A stretch of DNA of 64,000 nucleotides, taken from NCBI RefSeq assembly GCF_949628215.1, contig NC_134276.1:105376756-105440755 (forward strand). The letters run 5' to 3'. The translations under genes and the position numbers were made by a program. Positions 50,909 through 63,010 of this stretch are shown here, one piece after another. The first letter of the stretch is position 1, and each line of letters starts with the position of its first letter. A model generated the notes under the pieces. It was not told the DNA's origin. It made no database searches and worked only from the letters and a program-made list of their open reading frames with translations. This DNA is from Phalacrocorax aristotelis (lineage: Eukaryota > Chordata > Aves > Suliformes > Phalacrocoracidae).

Positions 50909-51925
50909 ATGCTGCTGAAGCCGCTCTGCCTGAGACTGCTCTCCCTGCTGCTGGCCGCCCAGCTGCACCTCGCTCTGGCCCAGCCGCCGGCACCTGCCGA
51001 CGACGGAGCGCCGCCGCCGCCCCCCGCCGCCTCCTCCTCCTCCTCCTCCTCCGCCGCCGCCCCGCCGCCGCCGCCCCGGCCGCGGCCCCGGCCCCGGCCC
51101 GGCCCTCCCCCGGGGCCGCCCCGCCGCCCCCCGGGGCCGCCCCGCGGGGCCAGCGGCGTCGTGCGGCGCCTCGACCCGACCTACGCGGGGGGCGGCAAGG
51201 CGGGGTACGTGCTCTACGCCGGGGGCCAGCGCTTCCTCCTCGACCTGGAGCGCGACGAGGCGGTGGGGCCGCGGGCGCCGCGGGCCGGCGGGCCGCCGCG
51301 CTGCTACTACCGCGGCACGGTGGACGGCAGCCCGCGCTCCCTGGCCGTCTTCAACCTCTGCGGCGGCCTCGACGGCTTCTTCGCCGTCGGCCGCTCCCGC
51401 TACACCGTCAGGCCGGCGCGGCGCGGCGGGGAGGCGGCCGGCCGGCGGATCTACGGGGAGGGCCCGGCCCGCGCCCCGCACCTCTTCCGCAGGGAGCGCT
51501 TCAGCTTCGAGACGGTGCCGGCCCGCACCAGCTGCGAGACCCGCGACCCGCCGCCGGCGGCGGGGGGGGACGACGGGCGGCGGCGGCGGCGGCGGCGGCG
51601 TCGCTCCGTCTCCCGGGCCCGGCAGGTGGAGCTGCTGCTGGTGGCCGACGCCTCCATGGTCCGCAAGTACGGGAAGGGGCTGCAGCACTACCTGCTCACC
51701 TTGGCCTCCATCGCCTCCCGCCTCTATGCCCACGCCAGCCTGGAGAACCACGTCCGGCTGGCCGTGGTGAAGGTGGTGGCCCTGGGGGAGAAGGAGAAGG
51801 GGCTGGAGGTCAACAGGAACGCCGCCACCACCCTCAAGAACTTCTGCAAGTGGCAGCACCAGCACAACCGCCTCGACGACGACCACGACGAGCACTACGA
51901 CGCTGCCATCCTCTTCACCCGCGAG
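50909..51925 (+). CDS. ADAMTS5: ADAMTS5 (aggrecanase-2) exon 1, coding part
   Basis: This exon encodes residues 1-339 of a secreted zinc metalloprotease that cleaves aggrecan and versican in extracellular matrix. A signal peptide spans about residues 1-24 (leucine-rich core, ALA|Q cut). A low-complexity Ala/Ser/Pro/Arg linker (about 25-80) has S42-S48, P52-P56 and four Arg-Pro pairs. The M12B-type propeptide follows, with the blocks YAGGGKAGYVLYAGG, RFLLDLERD and YRGTVDGSPRSLAVFNLCGG. C209 (in RTSCETR) is the likely cysteine switch. Nine arginines (224-232) form the furin site, and mature protein would start SVSRARQVELLLVADASM; human starts SISRARQVELLL. The remaining 107 residues equal the human exon-1 share. 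The ATG at 50909 has A at -3. The donor is GAG|GTAGGC. The linker differs strongly from mammals; the rest is well conserved. Assignment to ADAMTS5 over ADAMTS1/4/8/15 rests on these blocks and exon 2. Confidence 0.96.
51032..51052 (+). repeat. (TCC)7 coding repeat, serine run
   Basis: Seven identical TCC codons encode S42-S48 of the ADAMTS5 propeptide linker. They are flanked by GCC and CCG codon runs. The identical codons suggest recent slippage rather than selection for serine. Confidence 0.9.
51578..51604 (+). repeat. (CGG)7-CGT-CGC coding repeat, furin site
   Basis: Seven CGG codons followed by CGT and CGC encode nine arginines directly before the predicted mature N-terminus of ADAMTS5. 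The furin recognition sequence (R-X-K/R-R) is therefore written in a trinucleotide microsatellite. Furin needs only about four of these residues. Confidence 0.9.
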
Positions 51926-52438
51926 GTAGGCGTCACCCCAGCCAACGGCAGCTTGGTGCCCCTCGAGCGACGTGTGGTGGGGTGGTTAGGCTGTAGCGAG
52001 GCCGCCCTGGCAGCCCTCCAGCCACGCTGCCCCACTTTGCCCAGCGGTCGCCTCCCCGCTCGCACCTTCGGCCATCCCCTCGGGTTCGCGCTGCGGCTCA
52101 GGGACCGGCACCCATGCACACAGCTGCTGGGGATGGAAGAGGGGTTGAAAACGAAACAAATTGTCTGTGCGCTTGTGTGCCCCTTCCCCTGCGAGGTCAT
52201 CCCCACTCCACTGCGGGTACACAGTTTTTCCTGCCAGTTCGGTGCTGGGACTCCTGCCAGGGTGGAGAGGTGGTAATTTGCCTCATCGGGAGACTCGGCT
52301 GAGGCCGCCAAACTGATCTCTGCTTGAGAGGTGACGTTGTTCCGTCTTTCCCAGTGAGACGTTTCACACACAGCCCCCCTCTCTCCAGGGAGGTGGTGGT
52401 CCTGGCTGATAGCGCTCCCTAGCCTAAATTAGTTCCCG

Positions 52439-52444
52439 AATAAA
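52439..52444 (+). promoter_or_regulatory. Possible intronic polyadenylation signal
   Basis: AATAAA lies 163 nt after the in-frame stop reached by reading exon 1 into intron 1. T/G-rich words follow (AGTGTGTTGAGATG near 52498, GTTTGTGGTTC near 52557), as expected for a downstream element, although the second is somewhat distant. The hexamer alone is common by chance. Confidence 0.3.
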
Positions 52445-53219
52445 CCTGCTAGTGAAAATGGTGAAGAACACCTTAAGAGTACACGCAACTTCCTTATTGA
52501 GTGTGTTGAGATGCTATTTCCAGCGAGAATAGCTCCACCGCACTGGAAGCCGGCAGCGTTTGTGGTTCAAGGGTAGGACGTAAAAAGCAAACCGCAGGTA
52601 AACAGAGGTGCAGGGGTTGAGTGAGTTGGGCTGGAGGTAAGGCGATGCAGTCTCCTTGTTGCCCAAGTGAAAAATGAGTGTCCTGATCAACTGTGGGTCG
52701 GATCCGGCCAGTCTCACCCATGCAGAGCTGTGCCTTGCTCCCTGCCTGGTTGTTCACTAATTGCATTGCCAGAGGTCGTTAAGGGACATTGCTCTAGTAA
52801 GACATGTGGCCGAGTTTATGCAATGAAGTTCTTCTGTAAGAATATCCCTTCAGCGGTTTGGGTTTGGTGTTTTCTTTTTTTTCCCTTCCCCAAGTACAAA
52901 AAAATAACTGCATGACTTTCCGTTTGTTTGAGTTCTCCTGCTTTTCTACGTCACAGGAGCCTGCCAGAAAGGATGCTTTGGATGGTTTGTGGAAGGAGTT
53001 GCTCCAGAAGAGTGAAAAAAAGCGCCTGGCTTGCTTTTATAGCTGTAAATAGTTGAAACATTAGGTTCTGTGTCAGTCAGGCATCACTTGTACAGCAGGA
53101 GACTTTTTTAGAGTTTAAAGCCCGTGGGTCCAATTTGCAAGCTTTCATTTTTTTATCATTATAATCTGAATGAAAACAGGCTACCTAGGCTGGGTCAGAA
53201 TGCTCTTGTTTTTTTCTAT

Positions 53220-53540
53220 AAACATCCTGTCTAATGGCTTATTAATTAAGCCTGGGCCAGAATCCATCACTTTTCACTAAAGAGTGTTTGCCAGTATTCC
53301 CATCTATTTCCCTGGGATTTATTACAATTTAGAAACTCTTAGGGTGGCAGACTTAACATCTTAACATCAATTATTAAGTTAATTTGGATTGAGATAGGAT
53401 GTGACTTTAAAGCCACTTGCTTTACAGATGCTTATCTGTAGTTTCTTGCATGGATGCCCTCCTGCCAGAATAAGTGTGTGCTGCCAATCAGTAATCCACT
53501 TTCAAAGACCCCTGAGCAATGCATCTTCCATGCCTAGAGC
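53220..53540. other. Possible conserved intronic element A
   Basis: Homeobox-type and GATA-type words are dense here: CTTATTAATTAAG, TCAATTATTAAGTTAATTTG, AGATAGGA and GCTTATCTG, the last a GATA motif on the minus strand. There is no repeat signature. Word content resembles vertebrate intronic enhancers. Conservation was not tested. Confidence 0.2.
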
Positions 53541-54439
53541 TACTTCTTTTGCATGTAAGTAGTACCTAAACTAAACAAAATGTCACGGTTCCTGTGGTTT
53601 TCTTCCACTCTTAAGATGCAAATATTGCTGGTGCTGTTACTTAGGGATGTAAAGCTTTGCAAGAAAAAAGCACAGGCTTCCCCATTTTCTTGGTTTACAT
53701 TTTAACACGTTGTAGTATGGGATTAGTTCCTCAGTGCAATTCAGTATAACTCGATCTGCTTTAACAATTTGCTGTGTGCCTGCGCACATTGTTTGGCGTT
53801 ACATTTCAGTACTCGGTAAGAACAAGACTGTAGTTTCTTGCTACACATGTTCATGATGTTCTTTGCAGGGAGTGTATGTGAGTCCACACGACTTTTTATA
53901 TGCTTACACTTGAAATGTCAACATGAATCTATTTACTGCGCTTGGAATGTAAACATGAAAAGGGTTAAAGGATGAAAAAGCAGTAGAGATGTTTCCCGGA
54001 GAAAACAGCCCCACTTCGAGCTAAAGAGCGATTTTTTCCAGTTTAGCTTTTCAATGAGAGTGGCAGCAGTTGGCAGGAGGATCCAACTTTTACAACTATG
54101 TTTTGAATGTATGAAGTGTGTTGCTTAGCTACTAGACGCCGAGCCATGGCTGCATGTTTTGATGGGCTCTGAATACCGTCATGCTAATTTCTGAACATCC
54201 AGATGTCTTCTTCTAAATGGCTTGTTTTTTAGGCATGGGCTAAATGTGTGAGGTACATTTTCCGTCTTTGTTTACTAACTGAGGCCACCTTGAACTTTGT
54301 GTCTCTACGTCAACAGAATAATATTTGCAGATCGTTTGTCAACCGATCGCATGTCCTCAGCTGTATGTAACTGTTTATGTGTAGTGAGAATCTAAATTAT
54401 GCATGCCTGTTGCCATACAAGTCTCTAATACAATAATTA

Positions 54440-54860
54440 GCTTCATTCTGGAGTGACATTTACTTGGGTGTTATTTTTGCCACCAAAACAGGCTTTCCGA
54501 AAAGACAGTAGCTTTACTCGAGTTCCTTATAAAGAAGGAGCCCCGTCAGAATTCAGCACCATCGCTTCCTCCTCTTCAGTTGTCATTACTTGTTTAAAGA
54601 TAAATTAATAACCATTCATAGACTAAGAGTGTGCTGGCAGCTCTCCCTTATTATAGAATTGGTACTGGCGGTTCAAATTAGTATCATCGTCATTCATACT
54701 ACGAAGCGCTTTCCCTGCAAAAGGATTTTTAGACGGAGATTTACTGATTCCAGATTAAAACATTTACTCACGTTTGGTCATTTAATTTGATAAGGGCTTT
54801 AAAGCAATCATGCTGCAGAGCATAATAAGTAGTGAATAAATACAGACTGTTCGGTTCACA
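54440..54860. other. Possible conserved intronic element B
   Basis: This block of intron 1 combines AT-rich homeobox-like words (ACAATAATTAGCTTC, GTCATTTAATTTGATAAG) with several CpGs preserved in otherwise CpG-poor DNA (TTTCCGAAAAG, ACTCGAGTTCC, ACGAAGCGC, AGACGGAG). It lacks simple repeats. Retained CpGs outside an island can indicate constraint. Status is inference only. Confidence 0.22.
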
Positions 54861-56714
54861 GACAGTTGGTGTTAAAACTATTTTAAGGCTCTGTATTGCT
54901 TATCGGTGGCAGTGAGAACCATGTAACTATCCATTAGCTGCAGTGAACCCGTTTACTCCGTAACTGCAAGGAAAACTACAGCAGTGCTCCTGGCCGTTGT
55001 TAACACCTCTGTAAGAGATTGTAAAAACCCTCAATGGGCACAGAAATTATCTATCACTGAATAGTGCAGAAACGTAGCTGGGTTCCACAGTGATATTTAA
55101 ATCCCCAAAATCTGATAAGGAGAAGTATATTTTCTCAGTGGTCTCAGTCTCTCATTTTGACCCACGATGGCCAGTATCAAGCCTGACAGAGGTCTGACTT
55201 GTCGGTAGCAAAGGCAATAATTTTGTAATAAATCCCATGAAAGCTCTCATTAAGGCGGTTTGGCCTTAACAGGCTTAGAGAATACATGGGTCCCAGGCTG
55301 CTTTGTGGTTGAGTCCTTGACAGCAGCTGTATATTTTTGGGCGGCATGCATCCTCAGAGCATCCTCTGTGGAAAACGGTGATGCGAGGATTTGATCATCT
55401 GGTAGCCAGGTGAGTCCTCCGTCCCCTGGGGCGGTAGAGATGCGGCTGTGTGGTGGGAAGGAGGAGGAGCTTGTAAAGCTCTCTTCCCCTGGAGATTAGT
55501 TTGCTTTGTTCTCAATGGCAGTGAAGTCCACAGCAAATTTAGAGTTTGGTCCGTTTCAGGCTTTTTTATTGTGAACAGTTCTCGTCAGCTGGAAGCAGGT
55601 CGTCTTCAGTCTTCAGGTTTTTGTGGGTGCAACAAAATACTTGCCAGATTATTTGTCACAGTAGAAAAATATATTAGACATGACTTGCAAACTGCACTTG
55701 AACTCAGACTGTTCTTTCCCGAGGTCTAGCCTACTCTGCAATTATCCCCTAGAATTCATCCAGTCTATTTCATTAGTGACCCTTGGTTAGATTTCAAGTG
55801 CACTATTGAATGCATTTGGACAAAATCCAGTTCTTTTCCTTTCCTTTCCCCCCAATTCTGAATCATGTGAAAATTAAAATAGATATTTCTCACAGTAGAT
55901 ACGGGCAACAAGAGCAAGAAAAAATACTTCCCTAAGTGCTTGTTAGTGTCACCCGTGGTAGTACCATCATGCCTGGCTCTAACAAAAAGTTCGTGCTAGA
56001 GCCAAAGGCCACTGTCCTGCCTTTTTCTACACAGTAATTATGTGGGTCTTGTGTGTGTCATTTAGTTGAACTGTCAATCTGATAGTGCTGTTGAAATTTA
56101 ACAGCAAGCTTTGAATTACTGCAGCTCTATAGATGATAATTTCATTGCATGGAGCACATGCTTTCTTTGGCTCTAGTTCTTTTTTCTTTTTTTTTTTAAT
56201 TTTCTATATTACCATCTTCCCACAATTATTATCCCATATTAGTAAAAGAGCAAAATCTACCAATGGTCAGTAGAATATATTTCACTAATGTTTATTATTA
56301 CTCTGAAGAAATTATCATGTGATGTGCCTACCAATTTTGTAGTGTTTTCACCAATTTTGTTGCAAATCTAATACATTTAGATAATGTCCCTGGGGAAAAT
56401 AAAGTGGGACATCATTTGTGTGGGAGAAGTAACATGACTCACACCAGTCCACAGAGATGGTGTGGAGTTTCCCCACAGAGGAGCTATGGGTTACGCAAGT
56501 TAAATTGCATATTTTACCTTGTTCACCAGTCACTAGTTTCATAACTGAAACCTAGTTTGCCCCTCCCCTCCCCATGCAGAGTCCAAATGCCTTATGTGCG
56601 TTTTGTCAGTATTTTTAAATAATCTGCGGTTTGCATAATGCTGCTGCATTTTCTTTATGTGCTTTAGGAAAACAAAGGTGTGTAATATGTAAAATCAGAG
56701 CATAAAAGCTTAAT

Positions 56715-56830
56715 CTGGTTTAGGCTCTACTTCTAACACTTGGTTGCAGAGTGTCCTTGGATGACAAGTGCCAAGGGTCCCCATGCCATACAACGGGAGA
56801 ATAAGACCATGCCTAAATATCCAGTCTGGT
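56715..56830 (-). repeat. MIR-like SINE fragment, antisense
   Basis: On the + strand the order is CTCTACTTCTAACACTTGGT, GTGTCCTTGGATGACAAGTG, TCCCCATGCCATACAACGGG, then AGAATAAGACC. This follows the reverse complement of MIR (TGTGACCTTGGGCAAGTCAC, TTTCCCCATCTGTAAAATGGGG, ATAATAATA). The match is degraded but collinear over more than 100 bp, so it is probably an ancient insertion. Confidence 0.5.
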
Positions 56831-59800
56831 GAGGAGGTAGTTCTGAAACCAGCAAGTGTAGTACGCATGTGCTAAACTTGGCCCAACAGGACATGACCCA
56901 TACATTGGGTTTTCTTGAATGTCACCTTACTTAGAATTCAGAAAGACAGCTCTGTATGTTTGAGATTCAAATGCCCAAAACTCAGGCCTGTATTTATCAT
57001 ATTAACTTGAAAGGAAAACGACCTCAATTTTTAAGTTAAACTACCGGAATAAAAGACGTGATGTTTGTTTTGGTAGGTATGGCAGGTATCACCACTCCTG
57101 TTTTCCTCAAAAGGTAACCGGACTTTGCTCTGTCCTCTCAAAACATGGCCGTAGGAGGACAAAGCTGTATCCCAGTGAGTCTGACAGGAGTCCTTCCTCG
57201 CTTCACAGTGATGGCCAGGCCCTCTCCCTGGTGCCCTGACCTGGACAATCCCATGACCAAGACCTAAGTGTCTCAGGAAGAGGACTTCTTCACAGCAGGC
57301 TTCCTCCAGGGCAGCTGTCCACCATTTTGGCTTGTAAAGCCTCTCTTTTAAGTGTCATAGTATTGGTTGAGGGGTAAAATAGACCATGTCATAACTATTT
57401 TTTTTACCAGTTAGTCCTTATTTCCAGTACACCTTTTGCAGTCTGTCGACTTCAGTCTTGTGCTCCTTTTGTCTACCAGACACCATACAGTCTTTGGGTG
57501 ATACCTGTAATCCTTTCTGTCAGGGTGAACCTTTCTTTCCTTTAGATGTGCTGTTCTGCATTGCTGTGACATTAATAAACTTTCACCCACTTTGCAGAGG
57601 GGCATGTGGCAGGGTGGACACGTGGGTCCCAAATACCTCTTGACCCCACCCTCCCCTTACAGGGCTGCGGTGGGAATGCTGCTGCAGGAAGTCAGAAAGT
57701 CATATTTAATTCCTTCCTCTGCTTGAGGGATTTTAGGTCTGTATCGCCCACCTCCCAGGAGAGGTCCTTAACCAGTAAGGTTGTAAGCTGTTCCAGGTGT
57801 TAAGGAAACTTTCCACCCCTCGACCAAAGCTATGTCACTGTTTAGCAAGTAATTCAAGATTCATACGGTGAGAAGGAGAGAAATCATGACCCAAAGCTGC
57901 TGACTGGAGCGCACTGCTTTGGGCAAGGCGGTCTGGGTTCCCAAAGCACGGAGAGAAGACTGTTTCTGTAATTTACCGAAGGACTGTTCAGTGTAAAATA
58001 CAGAAGCAGGCTGAGGAATAGGGACCAAAAATTAGGTCCCTTCACCAAGCACCATAAGCACTAACTGCAGCCGGGGCTAGGGAAACCTTTGGCACATGGG
58101 CTGCAACTGGAGGAGCCACAACTCCCTGAACTCACAGACATGTGCAGACCTTCTTTGTAGACCATAGCCTGGTGTAGACCATAGGACCCTCTCCTAAGAA
58201 ACATGCTTCTAAGCGTCCTCATCCCTGAAAGGTATCTGAAGCTGGATCACCTTCTTATTGAGCAAAGGCTTTAACTGATGAGCCATTGCAAAGAAGCCAG
58301 AAAAGTAAGCGAACAGACACACAGGGCTGTAAAAGCCTTTGGCTGTGCTTTAAAAAAAGGTGATGTGCTGCTGTGCCTGATAGAAAGCCTAATCCTGCTG
58401 GTTTTCTGTGCATCTGATCTGAGAATGTCTGTAGACTTAGCTTCCCTCAGGGGCAAAGGCGGAGAAACTTTAAGCATCTCAAACCCAGTCAAGCTTTAGT
58501 ATAAGCTAGGTGCTAAGCTGCACAGGACTATAAAACTGTGGGGCACTTTGGGGCCCATAAGGTCACAAACTGCAAGCCTTGTGAAGGAAGATAACTCAAA
58601 GACCAGAGGACATGTAAGCCAAGTTTGTTCTTCTGCCCTTAACATTCCACCAAACTGTCCGTGTTGGTGCTTAAATCCTGTTTTGGATCCGGTCCATGGG
58701 TTCTGGCCTAGTATCAGGTTTCAGTAAACAGTTTATTCTTGTTTCTAAGCCTACTGCAGAAATCAAAGAATTTCAGGTAAAATAAATTAACTGCTCCAGC
58801 AGGGTGCCACGACAGTTATCTTCGTTCACAACACTGCCACAAATACATGGCAAACAGCCAGCTGCTCTTGATGTACTTATGAATGTCAAGAAAACTTGGC
58901 CCTTAATAAGATGTCTAATTAACTACTAGTCTTACGATGTACAGCTCGGTTTTCCTAAGTCATTCCTTTGCCAAAGCTTAAGTCCTAACATCTATTGCCT
59001 CCTGTGTAGCAAATACATTTCCTAGTCATTCTTCTGTTTTTAAATTGCTGTAATGCAGATCAAGGTCCAGACTCTGTATTACTCCATTAGAACTATCTAG
59101 AAACTTATTCTTTGAAGCTTCTACCACTATTTGGAGGCAATTACATCAGTATACATGTCTGAGCAAGCTATTAACTTTTTAAATAAAAGCCACACACCAG
59201 AGCAAAATAATCATGGAAAATTGATTTTAAGTATCACGTGAGTCCTTGCTTTCTTAGTGCTTTAGCTGGAGTATGAAAAGTTGAGGAGACCCACACAGAT
59301 TTTTTTAGATTGCATCATTATATCAGGACCTGTTTTTAACAACAACAACAAAAAAGGATTTTTAAGGGAAATAAGAACTTTTAATGTACTCACAGAAACT
59401 TTACTTCATGAAAGTCTGAGACTGCTTTCCAAGACTGTCTAGGAAAGCTAAAAATATGGGTATTGATGCTGGTAACAAATAATCCGTGTCCAGTACAGCT
59501 ATGCGCAGTTTAAGTCAAAAGAAATGTTGCCATAAAGATTTAAATCAGTGGAAGTGTAAACAGGCGTGATTTTCAATAACGTCACTCAAAATCACGCTGC
59601 TGGGAAGGGCCATGTAGCTAGGGAAGGGTGGGTTGACCTGATGGCAAGCTTTTCAGAGTATTTGTCTCAGAGATGCTACTTGATAGGCTTCAATTATGTA
59701 TACAGTATATACTATATGATGCTATGAATAGAAAGATATTAAAGTTCAAATCATGCCGAAGCAAGAGAAGTAAAGAATAAATGAGGCGATGAGTTGAGAA

Positions 59801-62190
59801 CATAATGGAGCTGACTTTTCAGTAATCTGCCTAAGTGATTATTGACAGTGTCAGCATTAGCTTGAAAAAAGCATCCTCATGCAGTCACTGAGGACTGAAG
59901 TCTGCAACAGAAACCAGAAGGCTCAGCACGTGCCCTCTGTTGAAAGCGTAGCCAACACATGCCCTGCTCTAGCAGCAGATGGGCAACCCACAGACATCCC
60001 TGCCCAGTAATGGCTTCATACAAAGAAGCTAACGCCAGAAAATATTTCCTGTCTGTTTCCAAGATCCTTTACAAGCCGCCCCCACCGCTGCCCAGCTGGG
60101 ATTTGGTAGGTGGCTGCAGGGCTCCCCACACTGCCTTGCTCAGGCTGCTGGGGAGGCAGCGTGGATGTGGTCACGGAGCTGGCTGAAGGGAATGGGGCTT
60201 TACTGTATCACTGTCCACTGCTTTCTGACCACAGTGCCGTTGCTCTCCCCTCTTCCCCTTTACTGGGATCATTGGTCCCACACCATCTGAAGACAGCTGT
60301 TTTCCAGCTGTCTGTGGGGTGATGGAGGAGCTAGGTAATTTTACAGGTAAGCAATTTGCAGAATCACTTTCTTTCTGCTGTGGGATTTCCTAGGAGCAAC
60401 CTTTAACTAATGCAGCCCTTCAAGAAATTCATTTTACCCCACCTGAAATTAAAGTATTTCATAAAGAAAGCATAAAGCCTGCTTTGTTTTGTCTAGACAA
60501 CTGTTATGCAAATGAGTAGTGCCTTGAAAGCTACTAGTGGGATGCTGACATGAGTGGATATGTGTCATGCTCCGGGAAGTGACGGGAATGGGGGAACAGT
60601 GGTTTGATGAAGTGACTGGATTTCTGAGGAAGACCCAGTCATGCAGTGTGGTGCCATGTCAGTAATATGTAACATATGAAAAGTAAACCAACACTGCTAT
60701 GTCTGTTAGTGCTTGCATATGTACATAGCTATTTTTTGGATGTCTAATGAAGGTGGTGTAACACAATGCTGTGCATAGCTTTTGAAATTTTGAAGGTGGG
60801 ATTACTAACCAGACAAGAGTCAGAAGGGCTGATTACGGTAAACATCCTTGTCATAATTTTCCATACTTGACACATCCCATCAGAAGTAACTCTGAGGAAG
60901 TTTATGAGATTGCCTGCTTGGAAAGATGGCATTCTTTTACTTATACTTGTGTCCTCAAATCTGAACAATCACTGTGAGGCCTGTTTGCGTCTGCTAGTAT
61001 AGCTTCATAGCCATATCACTGGCATAGCTGCTTCTTGTATGCACATGGGAATAAATCATGCACTGGCGTAAGAGATCTGTGTGCTGATATAACTGGGCCC
61101 ACCCTGGGAGCAGTACTGATGTAAGTATCTACATAATAATGGGACCCAAATACAAGAAAAGACCAAATGACACAGAATCTGCATGCAGAGACAAGGCCTG
61201 AATTAATGCATTTTATACTGTTATTGGCACTGTCAACCTGAGAGTTATTAAGACCTCCTCCAGTAAGCTGCTTTCTGTATGATTTTTTTTTTACTTTTTG
61301 GTATTTGTGTAGGTATTTTAGTTCAACTGCTTGTGTGGATTCAGTTCAAATTGCATTAGTATCTTACTTCCTCTACATCTTACACTTATTTATTTAGAAC
61401 AATTATATCACCATGAAAAGGTATTTTTATTGGTACTATGCACATGCATTTTTTTCTGAGTTTTGTTACTCGTGCTGCTGTAGGTAAACCACTTACAGCT
61501 ACATTTACGTAGAGTTTACTCTATGTAAAGTGTACCCTTAGACTGAAAAGGCCAGATTCAGAAGTGATACGTAAAGGGCTAAATCGATATGAGCCCAAGC
61601 AAAAGCAATAGGATTTTAAGGATTGTAACTTCCATGTTGAATATGCGCTAGATGTTTGATGCTCTAATAACATGACCTCGCTTAGGGCCTCTTCCAACAT
61701 TGGTCCAGAGATGCTGAAAATTATATGAAGTTTATTTGCCTAAAGAAAATCAGAAAAAAATAGCATTTCTTTTAAAGTACTTGAAAATGGGCATCCTTAT
61801 TCTGTACCTTCCCATAACCCATGCAGTGCCAGAAGCAAAGTCAGGAGCTAATTGGATGTCAAGGATGGGAGCCAGTGGGGTTAGAGAGAAAATTGTCTGT
61901 ATATTATCAACTTTGCTACAGAATGGAAGTTTTTCTTAAGCCATGGATTATACCTGTGAAAATTTGGGAATTGACATACTTTTGAACTTTTTTCCTTCTC
62001 TTCTTGTGGGACTGTTTTGTTCATTGGTACTGCGGCCTTTAAATTTTGACATTAAAGTAGCACCAAGAGTGCGCTTACCGAAAAGAGTTCCCAGACACCT
62101 GGAAGCCAGTACTGATCCCGAAACTCTTGCTCCATGTATGTAATATTGCTATGTAATTTAAGCTTGAAGATTTCTTTGTTTCATCTGGGG

Positions 62191-62215
62191 AAAAAAAAAT
62201 TATTTTTTTTTTTTT
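62191..62215. repeat. A9-TTA-T13 AT-rich simple tract
   Basis: Nine A, then TTA, then 13 T form a near-perfect A/T inverted repeat in intron 1. It could extrude as a hairpin but is more simply low-complexity DNA. Confidence 0.85.
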
Positions 62216-63010
62216 GTAAAGAGATGCTCTGTCACGGTATCTGTGAAGTCAGTGTGTTTTTCTTTGACTTCAGTGGGATTTGAATGCTGCGCATTTTTAA
62301 ATTTGCCTAAATTTGAAACTGTCATAATTGGTGACCTGAAGCCTCATACAGGATATCTGTTATTCAGATGGATTAATTATGAGAGGCTTCATAAAAGAAA
62401 GTCACTGTAAAAGGAGATTTGAACGGAAGAAGAGAGTCTTAAAAATTAAGGGAAAAAAGGTACTCTCTGATCATTTTGGTAATAGTTATGCCTTGAAAAT
62501 GACAATTTCCGTCAACCACAATGAAATGTTGAAGTGTTACAGATGGCGTGCTACCAACTTTTCTTTCTCAGCCAAAAAAGCAGATTTTTGTACATTCAGA
62601 CTAGTATTCTTCCCTCTGCTTCAGCAGAAGCACTGAAAAGCTACTGCTGATGATTAAAACACTATGTCTGACCAAAGCTGCCTTCATCATTATAATTTAC
62701 ATTATCATTATCATCCTGGAACGGAAAGAAAAAATGCAATGCTTCCTGCGTGGTTTTTGGAGACACCCCATATCTACACGTAGGAAACGTGATCAAGTAG
62801 TTGCACTAGTAAGATTAGGAATCAAGGGATTTTACACTCTGTCATATCACTGACCATTTAAGCAACCTCTGAGAATTGCTTAAATACTTGGTATATTGGG
62901 TAATACGTTATTAATCATTGTATTACTTCACAGATGTGACATGAAGTTTAATATATAACAATCTAATTCCTTTAAGAGCAAGAATAAGATATGCCTTTGG
63001 AAAAGAAAGG

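Larger units (their letters stand above)
48655..52110. promoter_or_regulatory. CpG island spanning the ADAMTS5 promoter and exon 1
   Basis: CpG density rises abruptly near 48655 and falls within the first 200 bp of intron 1. The island is lobed. A first dense lobe covers about 48655-49275, a second about 49375-49790. A lower-CpG polypyrimidine and leader segment follows (about 49790-50880), then the extremely GC-rich coding exon. CpG islands mark promoters unmethylated in the germline in vertebrates. The window's only other GC-rich segment (20.5 kb) lacks comparable CpG density. Confidence 0.85.

Noticed and set aside
50858..51895. 345-codon minus-strand frame antisense to ADAMTS5 exon 1
   Set aside because: It is produced by the extreme GC content of the real exon. 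The translation is Val/Gly/Ala/Pro/Arg low complexity and the + strand has clear family homology.
52494..52766. Minus-strand frames in the start of intron 1
   Set aside because: There is no family match and no ATG-led conserved structure; they lie within the ADAMTS5 intron.
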